From: an uncultured Marvinbryantia sp.
GTDB lineage: Bacteria; Bacillota; Clostridia; Lachnospirales; Lachnospiraceae
NCBI GenBank assembly: GCA_934394985.1
Contig: CAKRRF010000014.1
Coordinates: forward strand, 1-59,656
Reading direction: 5' to 3'
DNA length: 59,656 nucleotides
Part shown: piece by piece, positions 50,987 to 59,633 of the stretch
Numbering within the stretch: position 1 is the first letter of the stretch
Layout: each line of letters begins with the position of its first letter
The notes under the pieces: model-generated
What the model was told of the DNA's origin: nothing
Seen by the model: the letters and a program-made list of their open reading frames with translations, nothing else
Database searches by the model: none
Made by a program: the position numbers and the translations under genes

Positions 50987-52435
50987 CTATTCCGAATAAA
51001 TTAACGGTACTCGTACAGTAAAGGTTGTTCCCTCACCCTCTTCACTGTAAACCTTAATGATACCATGATGCATCAGAATACCACTTCTGGCAATGGCCAG
51101 ACCAAGACCTGTTCCCCCGATCTCACGTGAATGTGATTTGTCTACACGGAAAAATCGTTCAAAAATATGTTCCTGGTCTTCCTTCGGAATTCCAATTCCG
51201 TTATCTTCTACTTTTACATAAAAATATTTATGATCTGTATTAATAGAAATACGTACCCAGCCGCCTTCTCTGTTATATTTAACGGCATTCTCCATCAGAT
51301 TAGACAGTGCCAGAGTCAGCTTGGTTTCATCTACTTCTGCTATAACCGGTTTATAACTGTCCAGTGTCAGTTCAATATTCCGCTTCTGTGCAATCGGACG
51401 AAGCCTTTTCATAATCAATTCTATCAGCTCATTGATATTGGTAGACTGAATATTCACATCCGCTGCTTTTTTATCCATCTTCACCAAAGACAGCAGATCA
51501 TTAATGATTTTGTTTTCTCGCTCGATTTCTTCCGCAATATCTCCCATGAATTCACGATACAGTTCCGCCGGCACATTTTCCTGCATCAACAGTGAATCAG
51601 CCAGTACTTTCATAGATGTAATCGGCGTTTTCAGTTCGTGAGAGACATTGGATACAAATTCCTGTCTGGAATCATCCAGTGTCTTCATCCGAGCCAGCAT
51701 CTGATTATAGGCTTCTGACATTTCTCTTGTCTCAGTGTAGTCCAAAATCATCAGATCTCCATCCAGGAACCCGCCACTCACTTTTTCCAGGGATTTTGTG
51801 ACTCTGGCAAATGGTTTTACCAGATATCCGGACATATAAAATGCCGTAATCAGCACAATCATTACCAATCCCATCTGAAGCATAAATACTTTTCTACTAA
51901 GTTCTTCTCTGTTTTCTACAATATCAGCCGTCTCAGAGCTGATGATCAGTGCTCCAACCACCTGTTTGTTTACAGATTCCCGAATCGGAATTGCCAGTTC
52001 AATAAATTTATAATTTTCATCATGGGTCAGACTGCTTTCATTCTGAAAACACAGTACGACTTCTTTCGATACCAGTGTTTTTCCAAGGTCCAGATTAAAG
52101 GTATCTTTCACAACCCGAAATTCATCATCCACTACTACCATACGTCCGTTATACAGCGTGGCAAGCTGATCCATCTCCGTTTCAAATCCATCCAGCTGAA
52201 GATTGTCCCCCTTCAGTACATCTCCGATCCTGTCAGCAAAATTCTCGCACTGATTCTGCAGCATATTTCCTCTCTGAATCAGGGACTGTTCCTGATAATT
52301 CTTCAGAATACTCATTTTCATAAGTAAAATCGGAACGATTCCCACCACACACAAAATAATGAAAATCCGAAACTGAAGACTTTTCAGATAACGCTTCAGT
52401 CCGATCCGATCAATAAATTTCTGTAACTTTTTCAT
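50987..52435 (-). CDS. sensor histidine kinase (PhoR/WalK type)
   Basis: A 482-residue membrane kinase. There are two membrane helices (about 23-43 and 185-210) around an extracytoplasmic sensor region, then a HAMP segment, HisKA with SNVSHELKTPITSMKVLADSLL (phospho-His about 265), and HATPase_c (NLMENAVKYN; DNGIGIPKEDQEHIFERFFRVD; GGTGLGLAIARSG). The domain order is as in WalK, but the PAS domain is absent. It pairs with the adjacent response regulator. The signal is unknown. Confidence 0.9.
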   Translation of the reverse strand: MKKLQKFIDRIGLKRYLKSLQFRIFIILCVVGIVPILLMKMSILKNYQEQSLIQRGNMLQNQCENFADRIGDVLKGDNLQLDGFETEMDQLATLYNGRMVVVDDEFRVVKDTFNLDLGKTLVSKEVVLCFQNESSLTHDENYKFIELAIPIRESVNKQVVGALIISSETADIVENREELSRKVFMLQMGLVMIVLITAFYMSGYLVKPFARVTKSLEKVSGGFLDGDLMILDYTETREMSEAYNQMLARMKTLDDSRQEFVSNVSHELKTPITSMKVLADSLLMQENVPAELYREFMGDIAEEIERENKIINDLLSLVKMDKKAADVNIQSTNINELIELIMKRLRPIAQKRNIELTLDSYKPVIAEVDETKLTLALSNLMENAVKYNREGGWVRISINTDHKYFYVKVEDNGIGIPKEDQEHIFERFFRVDKSHSREIGGTGLGLAIARSGILMHHGIIKVYSEEGEGTTFTVRVPLIYSE

Positions 52436-52480
52436 CCTTCTCTCCCGTTATTTCATGGTTCTGGAATGCAGAAGCGAAAA

Positions 52481-52498
52481 GGGCTGATCACTCAGCCC
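52481..52498 (-). terminator. short hairpin between response regulator and kinase genes
   Basis: GGGCTGA-N4-TCAGCCC followed by TTTT on the minus strand, in the 75 bp between the two genes. It may attenuate transcription so that less kinase than regulator is made. It is weak (seven pairs). Confidence 0.45.
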
Positions 52499-52510
52499 TC
52501 ATTTTCTTCC

Positions 52511-53200
52511 TTAATGCTGGAAATAATATCCAACGCCCCATTTTGTATGTACATATTTTGGTTCACTTGGATTGGCTTCAATTTTCTCACGAAGTCTTCG
52601 AATATGTACATCCACAGTTCTGACATCTCCCGGATAATCATATCCCCAGACAATGTCTAACAGATTCTCTCTGCTGTATACCTTATTGGGATTAAACACC
52701 AAAAGTTCCAGTACGTCAAATTCCTTTGCAGTCAGATTAATCTCTTTTCCCGCAATACTGACTCTTCGCCCTTCACAGTCCAGCATCAGATCTCCCATTT
52801 CAATGGTCTTGCTTCTTGTCTCTGCTGCAACAGACTTCCCGGTTCTTCGCATGATGGCTTTAATTCTTGCTTTTACTTCCAGAATATTAAAAGGTTTGGT
52901 AATATAATCGTCTGCTCCATATTCCAGTCCCATGATTTTATCCATATCGTCTCCCTTTGCTGTCAGCATCACAACCGGCACATTGGAGAACTCACGAATC
53001 TGCTGGCAGACAGAAAGACCATCTACCTTTGGCAGCATCAAATCCAGCAGTACCACATCATATTCCTTTGCATGCACCATATTCAATGCTTCTTCCCCAT
53101 CGTAAGCACAGTCCACTTCCATGCTGTCCTGCTCCAGACTGAAACGGATTCCCTTCACAATATTCTTTTCATCATCGACAACTAATACCTTTTTCGCCAT
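52511..53200 (-). CDS. OmpR/PhoB-family response regulator
   Basis: A 229-residue regulator. The receiver domain 1-120 has the acidic pair DDEKN, phospho-acceptor Asp 53 (VVLLDLMLPKVDG), the conserved Thr/Lys (VVMLTAKGDDMDK, TKPFN), and a winged helix DNA-binding domain (VDVHIRRLREKIEANPSEPKYVHTKWGVGYYF). It is closest in motif to WalR/PhoP-type regulators. The start at 53200 has a GGAGAAG site, and a few residues upstream are rejected. Confidence 0.92.
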   Translation of the reverse strand: MAKKVLVVDDEKNIVKGIRFSLEQDSMEVDCAYDGEEALNMVHAKEYDVVLLDLMLPKVDGLSVCQQIREFSNVPVVMLTAKGDDMDKIMGLEYGADDYITKPFNILEVKARIKAIMRRTGKSVAAETRSKTIEMGDLMLDCEGRRVSIAGKEINLTAKEFDVLELLVFNPNKVYSRENLLDIVWGYDYPGDVRTVDVHIRRLREKIEANPSEPKYVHTKWGVGYYFQH

Positions 53201-53211
53201 CTGACTTCTCC

Positions 53212-53898
53212 TCACTCCACTACAATTTGATCTTTTATTTTCCGGAATGTCGATTCTTTGATACCACTGACATTCATAATCTCTTCAATTGTCAGAAATT
53301 TTCCATGCTCCGTCCGGTATGCGATGATATCAGCTGCTCTTGCTTCTCCAATGCCGGTCAGCTGTGTCAGTTGCGATACATCTGCGCTGTTTATGTTTAT
53401 CTTCACCGGCTGAAGACTATCCCCAGATCCGGTCACGCAAGTACCTGTCTGCTGCGACAAGGAAGCAGCTTCCTCTTTCGTATAGATACGGACCTTCATC
53501 CCGTCTGTCACCTTTTCTGCCTGATTCACGCTGGTCAGATCTGCATCCTTTCGCAGACCTCCTGCCTGTTCAATCAGCTGAAAAATACGTGCACCCTCTT
53601 CCAGTTCATAGACGCCCGGATGCTGTACTGCTCCACAGATATCCGCATAAAGCGGTACGATACTTTCGCTCTGCTTTTCCTGGATTCTTGCTGAAGCATC
53701 AGTTTCCTGAACAAATGTCTGTTCTGTACATATCTCCGTAACATTTTCTCTGGAAAGTGTCTGCTCTTTCCACGTATCTTTATTTGCCTCCCGGTTCTTC
53801 CATACAATCTCTTTTCCGACACTGCTGCATCCGGTAAGACAGAGGGAGAATATCAGTAAAACACTGATAAATCCTGACTTTCTTCTTTGAATTTTCAT
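53212..53898 (-). CDS. comEA: ComEA-type DNA-binding lipoprotein (SLBB plus helix-hairpin-helix)
   Basis: A 228-residue protein. It has a lipobox (SLCLTGCSSVG, Cys about 24), a low-complexity linker, an SLBB domain about 85-145 (VPLYADICGAVQHPGVYELEEGARIFQLIEQAGGL), and two helix-hairpin-helix motifs at the end (INSADVSQLTQLTGIGEARAADIIAYRTEHGKFLTIEEIMNVSGIKESTFRKI). ComEA binds incoming double-stranded DNA. Bacillus ComEA is held by a membrane helix; here lipidation seems to be used. The ATG at 53898 has a GAGGAG site. It is the first gene of the long run to comEC. Confidence 0.9.
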   Translation of the reverse strand: MKIQRRKSGFISVLLIFSLCLTGCSSVGKEIVWKNREANKDTWKEQTLSRENVTEICTEQTFVQETDASARIQEKQSESIVPLYADICGAVQHPGVYELEEGARIFQLIEQAGGLRKDADLTSVNQAEKVTDGMKVRIYTKEEAASLSQQTGTCVTGSGDSLQPVKININSADVSQLTQLTGIGEARAADIIAYRTEHGKFLTIEEIMNVSGIKESTFRKIKDQIVVE

Positions 53899-54024
53899 AT
53901 TTATACTCCTCTGCTTCTGACACATCGGAGTTTCCCTGAACACAATTGCTAAATTATGCAATCATTCATATTCTAACGAACTTTTCCACAAATTACAATA
54001 GCATTTTTATTTTTTGTAATAATT

Positions 54025-54453
54025 TTATAATTCAAATGTAATAACTCCTGCCACAGCAATCAGAAGTCCCAAAAGCTTTCTCACAGAAAATTGCTGCTTC
54101 TCCACACCAAAGATCCCAAGCAATTCTATCAGCCATGCAACGGTAAGCTGTGCAATCACAATCAGCATTGCAGCCTTCGCCGGTCCCAATGTATTCATAC
54201 TGCGAATGACTGTAGCAGTAATCAATGCCCCGATAGCGCCTCCCAACAACACATATTTATCCTGGATCTCCCACAGGCTCTGAAAACTGGTTCTGTCATA
54301 AAGAAGCCAGGCCACCAGACATACCAGAAGTGCGGTAAACTGTACAAATGCTGCTGATACCCACAGACTGGTCTGTTTTGTTACATCCGTATTGAATACT
54401 CCCTGAATACTCATAAGTGCACCTGATGCCAGTGCAATCATCACTCCATACAT
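54025..54453 (-). CDS. YdcZ-type (DUF606) small DMT transporter subunit
   Basis: A 142-residue protein with five hydrophobic segments, of the YdcZ/DUF606 branch of the drug/metabolite transporter superfamily (GALMSIQGVFNTDVTKQTSLWVSAAFVQ; LGPAKAAMLIVIAQLTVAWLIELLGIFG). Half-size DMT proteins usually work as dimers; only one gene is present here. Its ribosome site GGAG lies within the right arm of the argD terminator, and the terminator T-tract directly abuts the ATG at 54453. Confidence 0.82.
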   Translation of the reverse strand: MYGVMIALASGALMSIQGVFNTDVTKQTSLWVSAAFVQFTALLVCLVAWLLYDRTSFQSLWEIQDKYVLLGGAIGALITATVIRSMNTLGPAKAAMLIVIAQLTVAWLIELLGIFGVEKQQFSVRKLLGLLIAVAGVITFEL

Positions 54454-54501
54454 AAAAAGAACTCCTTTTTGATTTTAGTATAATCAACAGGAGTTCTTTT
54501 T
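54454..54501 (-). terminator. argD terminator that contains the ribosome site of the next gene
   Basis: A perfect 12-pair stem (54454-54465 with 54490-54501), an internal bulge, then an inner six-pair stem (54469-54474 with 54482-54487). On the minus strand the outer stem ends in GGAGTTCTTTTT immediately followed by the ATG at 54453. It both ends the arg transcript and, on any read-through RNA, hides the ydcZ-like ribosome site. Confidence 0.82.
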
Positions 54502-54519
54502 ATGTGTTACCTTTTTATT

Positions 54520-55719
54520 CTATTTAGTCAGTACATCAATGGTCTCAGAAAGTTTCTGTACCAATTCGTCTATATGCTGTTTTTCAATAATCAGTGGTGG
54601 TACCATACGAAGTACATCACTACCTGCTGATATTACAATCAGACCATGTTTCAGTGCTTCTTTTGTAATATCTCCCACCTTCACACCATTACCAATCACC
54701 AGTCCCTGCATGAGTCCTTTTCCTCTTCTGGCTGTAATGCAGTCATATTTCTTCATAAGTTCTTCCAGTTTTTCTTCAAAGTACGGTGCAATCTCATTGA
54801 CATGATCCACAATTTTTTCCGATTCAAACAGATCAAATACTTTGGATACTGCTGCACAGGCAAACGGATTCCCACCATAGGTAGTGCCATGATCTCCCGG
54901 TACAAGGGATGCCACTGCCGTCTTTTTATTCAATACAAATGCTCCCACCGGGACTCCGCCTCCAAGTGCTTTGGCTGTTGTCATAATATCCGGTGCAATG
55001 CCATACTGCTGCCATGCAAACATAGATCCGGTTCTTCCCATACCACACTGAATCTCATCCAGAATCAGTAAAATATCTTTTTCATCACAGATCTGGCGTA
55101 CCGCTTTCAAAAATGCAGGATCGGCCGGATAAATCCCTCCTTCTCCCTGTACGGTTTCCATAATAATTGCACAGGTCTTATCCGTTATCTGCGCTTTCAC
55201 ACTGTCAATGTCATTAAAGTCAGCGAACTTTACGCCTCCCATCAGAGGACGAAAAGCTTCCTGATAATGAAAATTACCGGTTACAGAAAGTGCTCCCACA
55301 CTGCGTCCGTGGAACGAATGATTCATCGCAATGATTTCATGATCCGCTTCCCCATCCTTCAGCCATGCATATTTTCTGGCTGCTTTAATGGCTCCTTCGA
55401 TCGCTTCGGCACCACTGTTGGTAAAAAATACTTTACTCATTCCACTGGCCTTCACCAGCTTTTCTGCTGCTTCTCCCATCGGTACATTATAATACAAATT
55501 TGAGGTATGCATGACTTTATCAATCTGATCTTTCAGTGCTTCGTCATATCCCGGATAGTGATAACCAAGAGCATACACTGCGATGCCGGCTGCAAAATCC
55601 AGGTATTCTTTTCCATCTGTATCTTTTAAGTACACACCATTTCCGGATTCCAGTACTATCGGAAAGCGATTATAAGTATGCAGCACATACTGTTCTGTCT
55701 GTTCCATATATGCATTCAT
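54520..55719 (-). CDS. argD: acetylornithine aminotransferase
   Basis: Pyridoxal-phosphate enzyme that converts N-acetylglutamate semialdehyde to N-acetylornithine. The 399-residue class-III aminotransferase has FTNSGAEAIEGAIKAARKYAW near 98, ILDEIQCGMGRTG near 218, and the PLP-binding lysine in TTAKALGGGVPVGAFV near 249. It is the last gene of the argC-GNAT-argB-argD operon, 15 bp after argB. Confidence 0.95.
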   Translation of the reverse strand: MNAYMEQTEQYVLHTYNRFPIVLESGNGVYLKDTDGKEYLDFAAGIAVYALGYHYPGYDEALKDQIDKVMHTSNLYYNVPMGEAAEKLVKASGMSKVFFTNSGAEAIEGAIKAARKYAWLKDGEADHEIIAMNHSFHGRSVGALSVTGNFHYQEAFRPLMGGVKFADFNDIDSVKAQITDKTCAIIMETVQGEGGIYPADPAFLKAVRQICDEKDILLILDEIQCGMGRTGSMFAWQQYGIAPDIMTTAKALGGGVPVGAFVLNKKTAVASLVPGDHGTTYGGNPFACAAVSKVFDLFESEKIVDHVNEIAPYFEEKLEELMKKYDCITARRGKGLMQGLVIGNGVKVGDITKEALKHGLIVISAGSDVLRMVPPLIIEKQHIDELVQKLSETIDVLTK

Positions 55720-55734
55720 CTTGTCTTCTTCTCC

Positions 55735-56616
55735 TTATTCTTCTTCGTTATCTGCAATAATCGCTGTACCAATACCTTTATCGGTAAAGAACTCCAACAA
55801 CAGACAATGTGCAATTCTTCCATCCAGAATATGCACTCTGGATACACCTGCCTTGATCGCGTCCACACAATTCTGTAATTTCGGAAGCATTCCTCCACCT
55901 ACATTTCCGCTGGAAAGGAAGTGTTCTGTTTCACTGACAGTCATTCTGGAAATCAAAGTCTCTTTCTTTAACGGGTCTTCGTAAACACCTTCAATATCGG
56001 TTAAAAATGCCAGCTTGGCTGCTCCCATGGCAGATGCAATTGCACAGGCAGCATCATCTGCATTAATATTGTAAGAATGGAATTCATCATCAGATCCGAT
56101 CGGACAAATCACCGGCACCAGATCATTATCCAGCAATTCCTCCAGCAATCTGGTATTTACTTCTTTGATCTCACCTACAAATCCGATATCCTGTCCTTTC
56201 GACAACTTCTTATCCACCTTCAAAGTAGTACCATCTTTTCCGCTGATTCCTACTGCATGGATACCCACCTTTTCCATCATGGATACCAGCCCTTTATTAA
56301 TTTTATTTAATACCATTTCGGCGATCTCCATGGTATCCTGATCAGTGACACGCAATCCATTCACAAAATGAGTCTCCAGTCCAGCCTTGTTGACCCATCT
56401 GGTAATCTCCTTTCCACCTCCATGAACAATAATCGGACGAAAACCTACCAGCTTTAATAATGCCACATCACGAATTACGCTTTTTTTCAGTTCATGATCC
56501 ACCATAGCGCTTCCACCATATTTTACCACAATGATTTTTCCACGAAATCTTTGAATATAGGGAAGTGCCTCGATTAAGACCTCCGCTTTTTCCTGCCAGT
56601 TTTCCAATGTTTCCAT
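55735..56616 (-). CDS. argB: acetylglutamate kinase
   Basis: Phosphorylates N-acetylglutamate, usually the regulated step. The 293-residue amino-acid-kinase protein has [10 protein letters not shown] near 28, [14 protein letters not shown] near 60 and [16 protein letters not shown] near 200. The N-terminal extension of about 25 residues ([21 protein letters not shown]) is the helix found in arginine-sensitive, hexameric NAGKs, so arginine feedback is likely. RBS AGGAGG. Confidence 0.95.
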   Translation of the reverse strand: METLENWQEKAEVLIEALPYIQRFRGKIIVVKYGGSAMVDHELKKSVIRDVALLKLVGFRPIIVHGGGKEITRWVNKAGLETHFVNGLRVTDQDTMEIAEMVLNKINKGLVSMMEKVGIHAVGISGKDGTTLKVDKKLSKGQDIGFVGEIKEVNTRLLEELLDNDLVPVICPIGSDDEFHSYNINADDAACAIASAMGAAKLAFLTDIEGVYEDPLKKETLISRMTVSETEHFLSSGNVGGGMLPKLQNCVDAIKAGVSRVHILDGRIAHCLLLEFFTDKGIGTAIIADNEEE

Positions 56617-56633
56617 TTTCCTATTCCTCCTGT

Positions 56634-57092
56634 TTACTGATTAAAAGCTGTGATATTTTCTTCATTTAATGTAAAATCATAATAATTCAGATCTTCTCTT
56701 TTTGTCCAGCCAATTTCTTTCCAGAATGCATTCCCGATATCATTCTGAGTAAATGCTATCAGACAGACTTTGTTAATCTGATCTTTTTTTAATGCCTGCA
56801 TTGCGAATACTACCATGGATTTGCCAATTCCCTGTTTACGGTAATTCGGATGAACACAGACATGATACAGACATCCTCGTCTTCCATCATGTCCACACAA
56901 AATACTTCCAACAATCTGTCCTTCTTTTTCTGCAACTACACTACACTGTGGATTTCTTCTCAGAAAACGTTCCACTCCTTCTCTGGAATCATCGATGCTG
57001 CGGATTCCAAATCCACTGATTTGCATCCAGAGGTCATGAACCTGATCGAAATCATCTATTTTCATTGCCCTGATTATGATCTTTTCTGCCAT
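56634..57092 (-). CDS. GNAT-family acetyltransferase in the arginine operon (candidate acetylglutamate synthase)
   Basis: A 152-residue protein with the GNAT fold: acetyl-CoA-binding motif [14 protein letters not shown] near 88, beta4 region [20 protein letters not shown], and [10 protein letters not shown] near the end. It resembles the YpeA group. Its place between argC and argB suggests that it makes N-acetylglutamate from glutamate and acetyl-CoA, filling the role that argJ has in most Clostridia operons. This is inference; YpeA-type proteins have other substrates too. RBS AGGAAAG. Confidence 0.78.
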   Translation of the reverse strand: MAEKIIIRAMKIDDFDQVHDLWMQISGFGIRSIDDSREGVERFLRRNPQCSVVAEKEGQIVGSILCGHDGRRGCLYHVCVHPNYRKQGIGKSMVVFAMQALKKDQINKVCLIAFTQNDIGNAFWKEIGWTKREDLNYYDFTLNEENITAFNQ

Positions 57093-57114
57093 ACAGTCTC
57101 TTCTTTCCTATTTT

Positions 57115-58155
57115 TTAAGGGAACATTGGAACCAGATCCAATCCCATACTTTCATTCAGTCCAAAAATCAGATTCATATTCTGAACTGCCTGTCCTGCAG
57201 CACCTTTTACCAAATTATCAAGTGCTCCCATGACAATCACTCTTCCGGTCCGTTCATCTATTTTAAAATTTACATCTACATAATTGCTGCCTTCTACCCA
57301 TTTTGTCTGCGGGCAGACATCTTTTTCCAATACCCTTACAAACTTCTCTTTTTCATAATATTTATCATAGACCGCCTTCACTTTTTCATAAGATACTTTC
57401 TCTTTCAAAGAAGCATAGGCAGTAACCAGAATCCCCCTGTTCATCGGAACCAGATGTGGCGTAAAATTCAACACAATATCCTGTCCTGCGGCATATCCCA
57501 GCTGTTCTTCGATCTCTGGTGTATGTCGATGCGTTGCCACGCCATAAGCTTTCATATTTTCATTAACCTCGCAAAACAGATTGTCAATCTTTGCTCCACG
57601 GCCCGCTCCCGAGGTACCGGATTTTGCATCAATAATTATAGTAGACGGATCAATCAGTCCTTCTTTTACCAACGGATACAAAGACAAAATACTACATGTG
57701 GTATAACATCCGGGATTGGCAACAAGTCTTGCTTTTTTGATATCTTCTCTGTTAATCTCACAAAGCCCGTAAACTGCTTCTTTGATATATTCCGGGGATT
57801 TATGCTCAATACCATACCATTTTTCATAAGTCGCTACATCTTTGATACGGAAATCTGCACTTAAATCAATTACTTTTACTTTGGATAAAATCTCTTCATT
57901 GATCACAGATGCACAGAAACCCTGCGGTGTGGCTGTGAAAATCACGTCTACTTCCTCCGCCAGCTTATCCAGATTGTCATCCTTGCATACATCTTCTACA
58001 ATCTGAAACATATTGCGATAAATATCTGCATATCTCTGATCAATGTAGCTTCTGGAACCATACCATTTAATCTCTGTTTCCGGATGTCCCATCAGTAACC
58101 TTACAATTTCTGCACCCGCATAACCAGTTGCTCCAATAATACCTGCTTTTATCAT
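57115..58155 (-). CDS. argC: N-acetyl-gamma-glutamyl-phosphate reductase
   Basis: NADPH-dependent reduction of acetylglutamyl phosphate. The 346-residue protein has the Rossmann motif IGATGYAGAEIVRLLMGHPE at its start and the catalytic cysteine in VANPGCYTTCSIL near 150, with GTSGAGRGAK near 185. It is the first gene of the operon, with AAGGGAG as ribosome site and a strong promoter overlapping arginine-box-like sequence 67-96 bases upstream. Confidence 0.95.
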   Translation of the reverse strand: MIKAGIIGATGYAGAEIVRLLMGHPETEIKWYGSRSYIDQRYADIYRNMFQIVEDVCKDDNLDKLAEEVDVIFTATPQGFCASVINEEILSKVKVIDLSADFRIKDVATYEKWYGIEHKSPEYIKEAVYGLCEINREDIKKARLVANPGCYTTCSILSLYPLVKEGLIDPSTIIIDAKSGTSGAGRGAKIDNLFCEVNENMKAYGVATHRHTPEIEEQLGYAAGQDIVLNFTPHLVPMNRGILVTAYASLKEKVSYEKVKAVYDKYYEKEKFVRVLEKDVCPQTKWVEGSNYVDVNFKIDERTGRVIVMGALDNLVKGAAGQAVQNMNLIFGLNESMGLDLVPMFP

Positions 58156-58215
58156 AGCACTTCTCCCTTCTTTTATCTGTCAAATGGCTTCCTTTATATA
58201 GCCTCGTTTCGATAT

Positions 58216-58251
58216 TGCATAATTATACATTCATGTTGAATATAATGCAAG
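58216..58251 (-). promoter_or_regulatory. argC promoter overlapped by ARG-box-like operator
   Basis: TTGCAT (58245-58250) and TATAAT (58222-58227) on the minus strand are 17 bp apart. The plus strand at 58237-58251 reads TGAATATAATGCAAG, close to the Bacillus ArgR/AhrC box (TGAATAAAAATKCAAK) with one base fewer in the centre. The copy TGCATAATTATACATTCA at 58216-58233 is a second, looser half. Binding here would block the -35 and -10. Reading by eye only. Confidence 0.55.
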
Positions 58252-58291
58252 TGTTATTTTATATTTATACATTTTACACCATTTTGCTCTG

Positions 58292-58350
58292 TATAATTAT
58301 GTGTATTCAGCAGATTGGATATTGCAAAACATTTCTAAATGATGTATAGT
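58292..58350 (+). promoter_or_regulatory. argG promoter with upstream ARG-box-like site
   Basis: TTGCAA (58322-58327) and TATAGT (58345-58350) with a 17 bp spacer, about 55 bases before the ATG. TATAATTATGTGTATTCA at 58292-58309, just upstream of the -35, resembles the looser half-site at 58216-58233, so both divergent arg promoters may share control by ArgR. Confidence 0.55.
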
Positions 58351-58406
58351 AGAATCTAATTAAGCAAACAGCAAAACGTTTGTCAGTGACAGGAGGATAC
58401 TATAAA

Positions 58407-59633
58407 ATGAAAGAAAAAGTTATTTTAGCTTATTCAGGTGGACTGGATACCACAGCCATGATCCCATGGTTAAAAGAAAATTTTGATTATGATGTTATCT
58501 GCTGCTGTGTAAACTGCGGACAGGGTAATGAACTGGATGGTCTGGATGAAAGAGCCAAATTATCCGGAGCAGCAAAATTATATATTGAAGATGTAACAGA
58601 CGAATTCTGTGATGATGTCATTGTTCCATGCGTACAGGCTGGTGCTGTATACGAACATAAATATCTTCTTGGAACTTCTATGGCAAGACCTGTTATTGCA
58701 AAACGTCTGGTAGAGATCGCCAGAAAAGAAGGTGCTACTACCATCTGCCACGGTGCTACCGGTAAAGGTAATGACCAGATCCGTTTCGAACTGGCCATCA
58801 AAGCTCTGGCACCGGACTTGAAAGTAATCGCTCCATGGAGAATGACAGATGTGTGGACTATGCAGTCTCGTGAAGATGAAATCGCATTTTGTAAAAAACA
58901 TGGTATCGACCTTCCATTTGATATGAGTCACAGCTACAGCCGTGACCGTAACCTGTGGCATATCAGCCACGAAGGTCTGGAATTGGAAGATCCTTCCAAT
59001 GCACCAAATTATGACCATATGCTGGTTCTTGGTGTAACTCCAGAAAAAGCTCCTGATGAAGGTGAATATGTAACTATGACCTTTGAAGAGGGTGTTCCAA
59101 AGACTATTAATGGAAAAGAAATGAAAGTTTCTGATATCATTCGTGAACTGAATGCTCTTGGCGGCAAACATGGTATTGGTATCGTAGATATCGTAGAAAA
59201 CCGTGTAGTTGGTATGAAGTCCCGTGGTGTTTATGAAACTCCAGGCGGAACTATCCTGATGGAAGCTCATGATCAGCTGGAAGAACTTTGCCTTGACCGT
59301 GAGACTATGGAGACTAAGAAAAAACTTGGCAGCCAGCTGGCTCAGGTAGTTTATGAAGGAAAATGGTTTACTCCACTGAGCGAAGCTCTTCAGGCTTTCG
59401 TAAAGAGTACCCAGAAATATGTAACTGGTGAAGTCAAATTCAAACTTTACAAAGGCAATATCATCAAAGCCGGTACGACTTCTCCATACAGCCTGTACAA
59501 TGAATCTCTTGCTTCTTTCACAACTGGCGATCTGTATGATCACAACGATGCAAGCGGATTTATCACACTGTTTGGTCTGCCATTAAAGGTTCGTGCTATG
59601 AAGCTTATGGAAGTAGAAAAGAATAAAAAATAA
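58407..59633 (+). CDS. argG: argininosuccinate synthase
   Basis: Joins citrulline and aspartate using ATP. The 408-residue protein has the N-type ATP pyrophosphatase loop LAYSGGLDTTAMIPWL at residues 8-23 and CHGATGKGNDQIRFELA near 117, then SHSYSRDRNLWHISHEGLELEDP near 172. The ATG at 58407 has an AGGAGG site; upstream in-frame residues are rejected. It is transcribed away from argC. argH, the next pathway gene, is not in the window. Confidence 0.96.
   Translation: MKEKVILAYSGGLDTTAMIPWLKENFDYDVICCCVNCGQGNELDGLDERAKLSGAAKLYIEDVTDEFCDDVIVPCVQAGAVYEHKYLLGTSMARPVIAKRLVEIARKEGATTICHGATGKGNDQIRFELAIKALAPDLKVIAPWRMTDVWTMQSREDEIAFCKKHGIDLPFDMSHSYSRDRNLWHISHEGLELEDPSNAPNYDHMLVLGVTPEKAPDEGEYVTMTFEEGVPKTINGKEMKVSDIIRELNALGGKHGIGIVDIVENRVVGMKSRGVYETPGGTILMEAHDQLEELCLDRETMETKKKLGSQLAQVVYEGKWFTPLSEALQAFVKSTQKYVTGEVKFKLYKGNIIKAGTTSPYSLYNESLASFTTGDLYDHNDASGFITLFGLPLKVRAMKLMEVEKNKK

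Noticed and set aside
58578..59543. A 321-codon minus-strand frame opposite argG
   Set aside because: argG is certain on the plus strand, and the antisense frame is rich in Phe/Ser/Ile as expected for a shadow frame.
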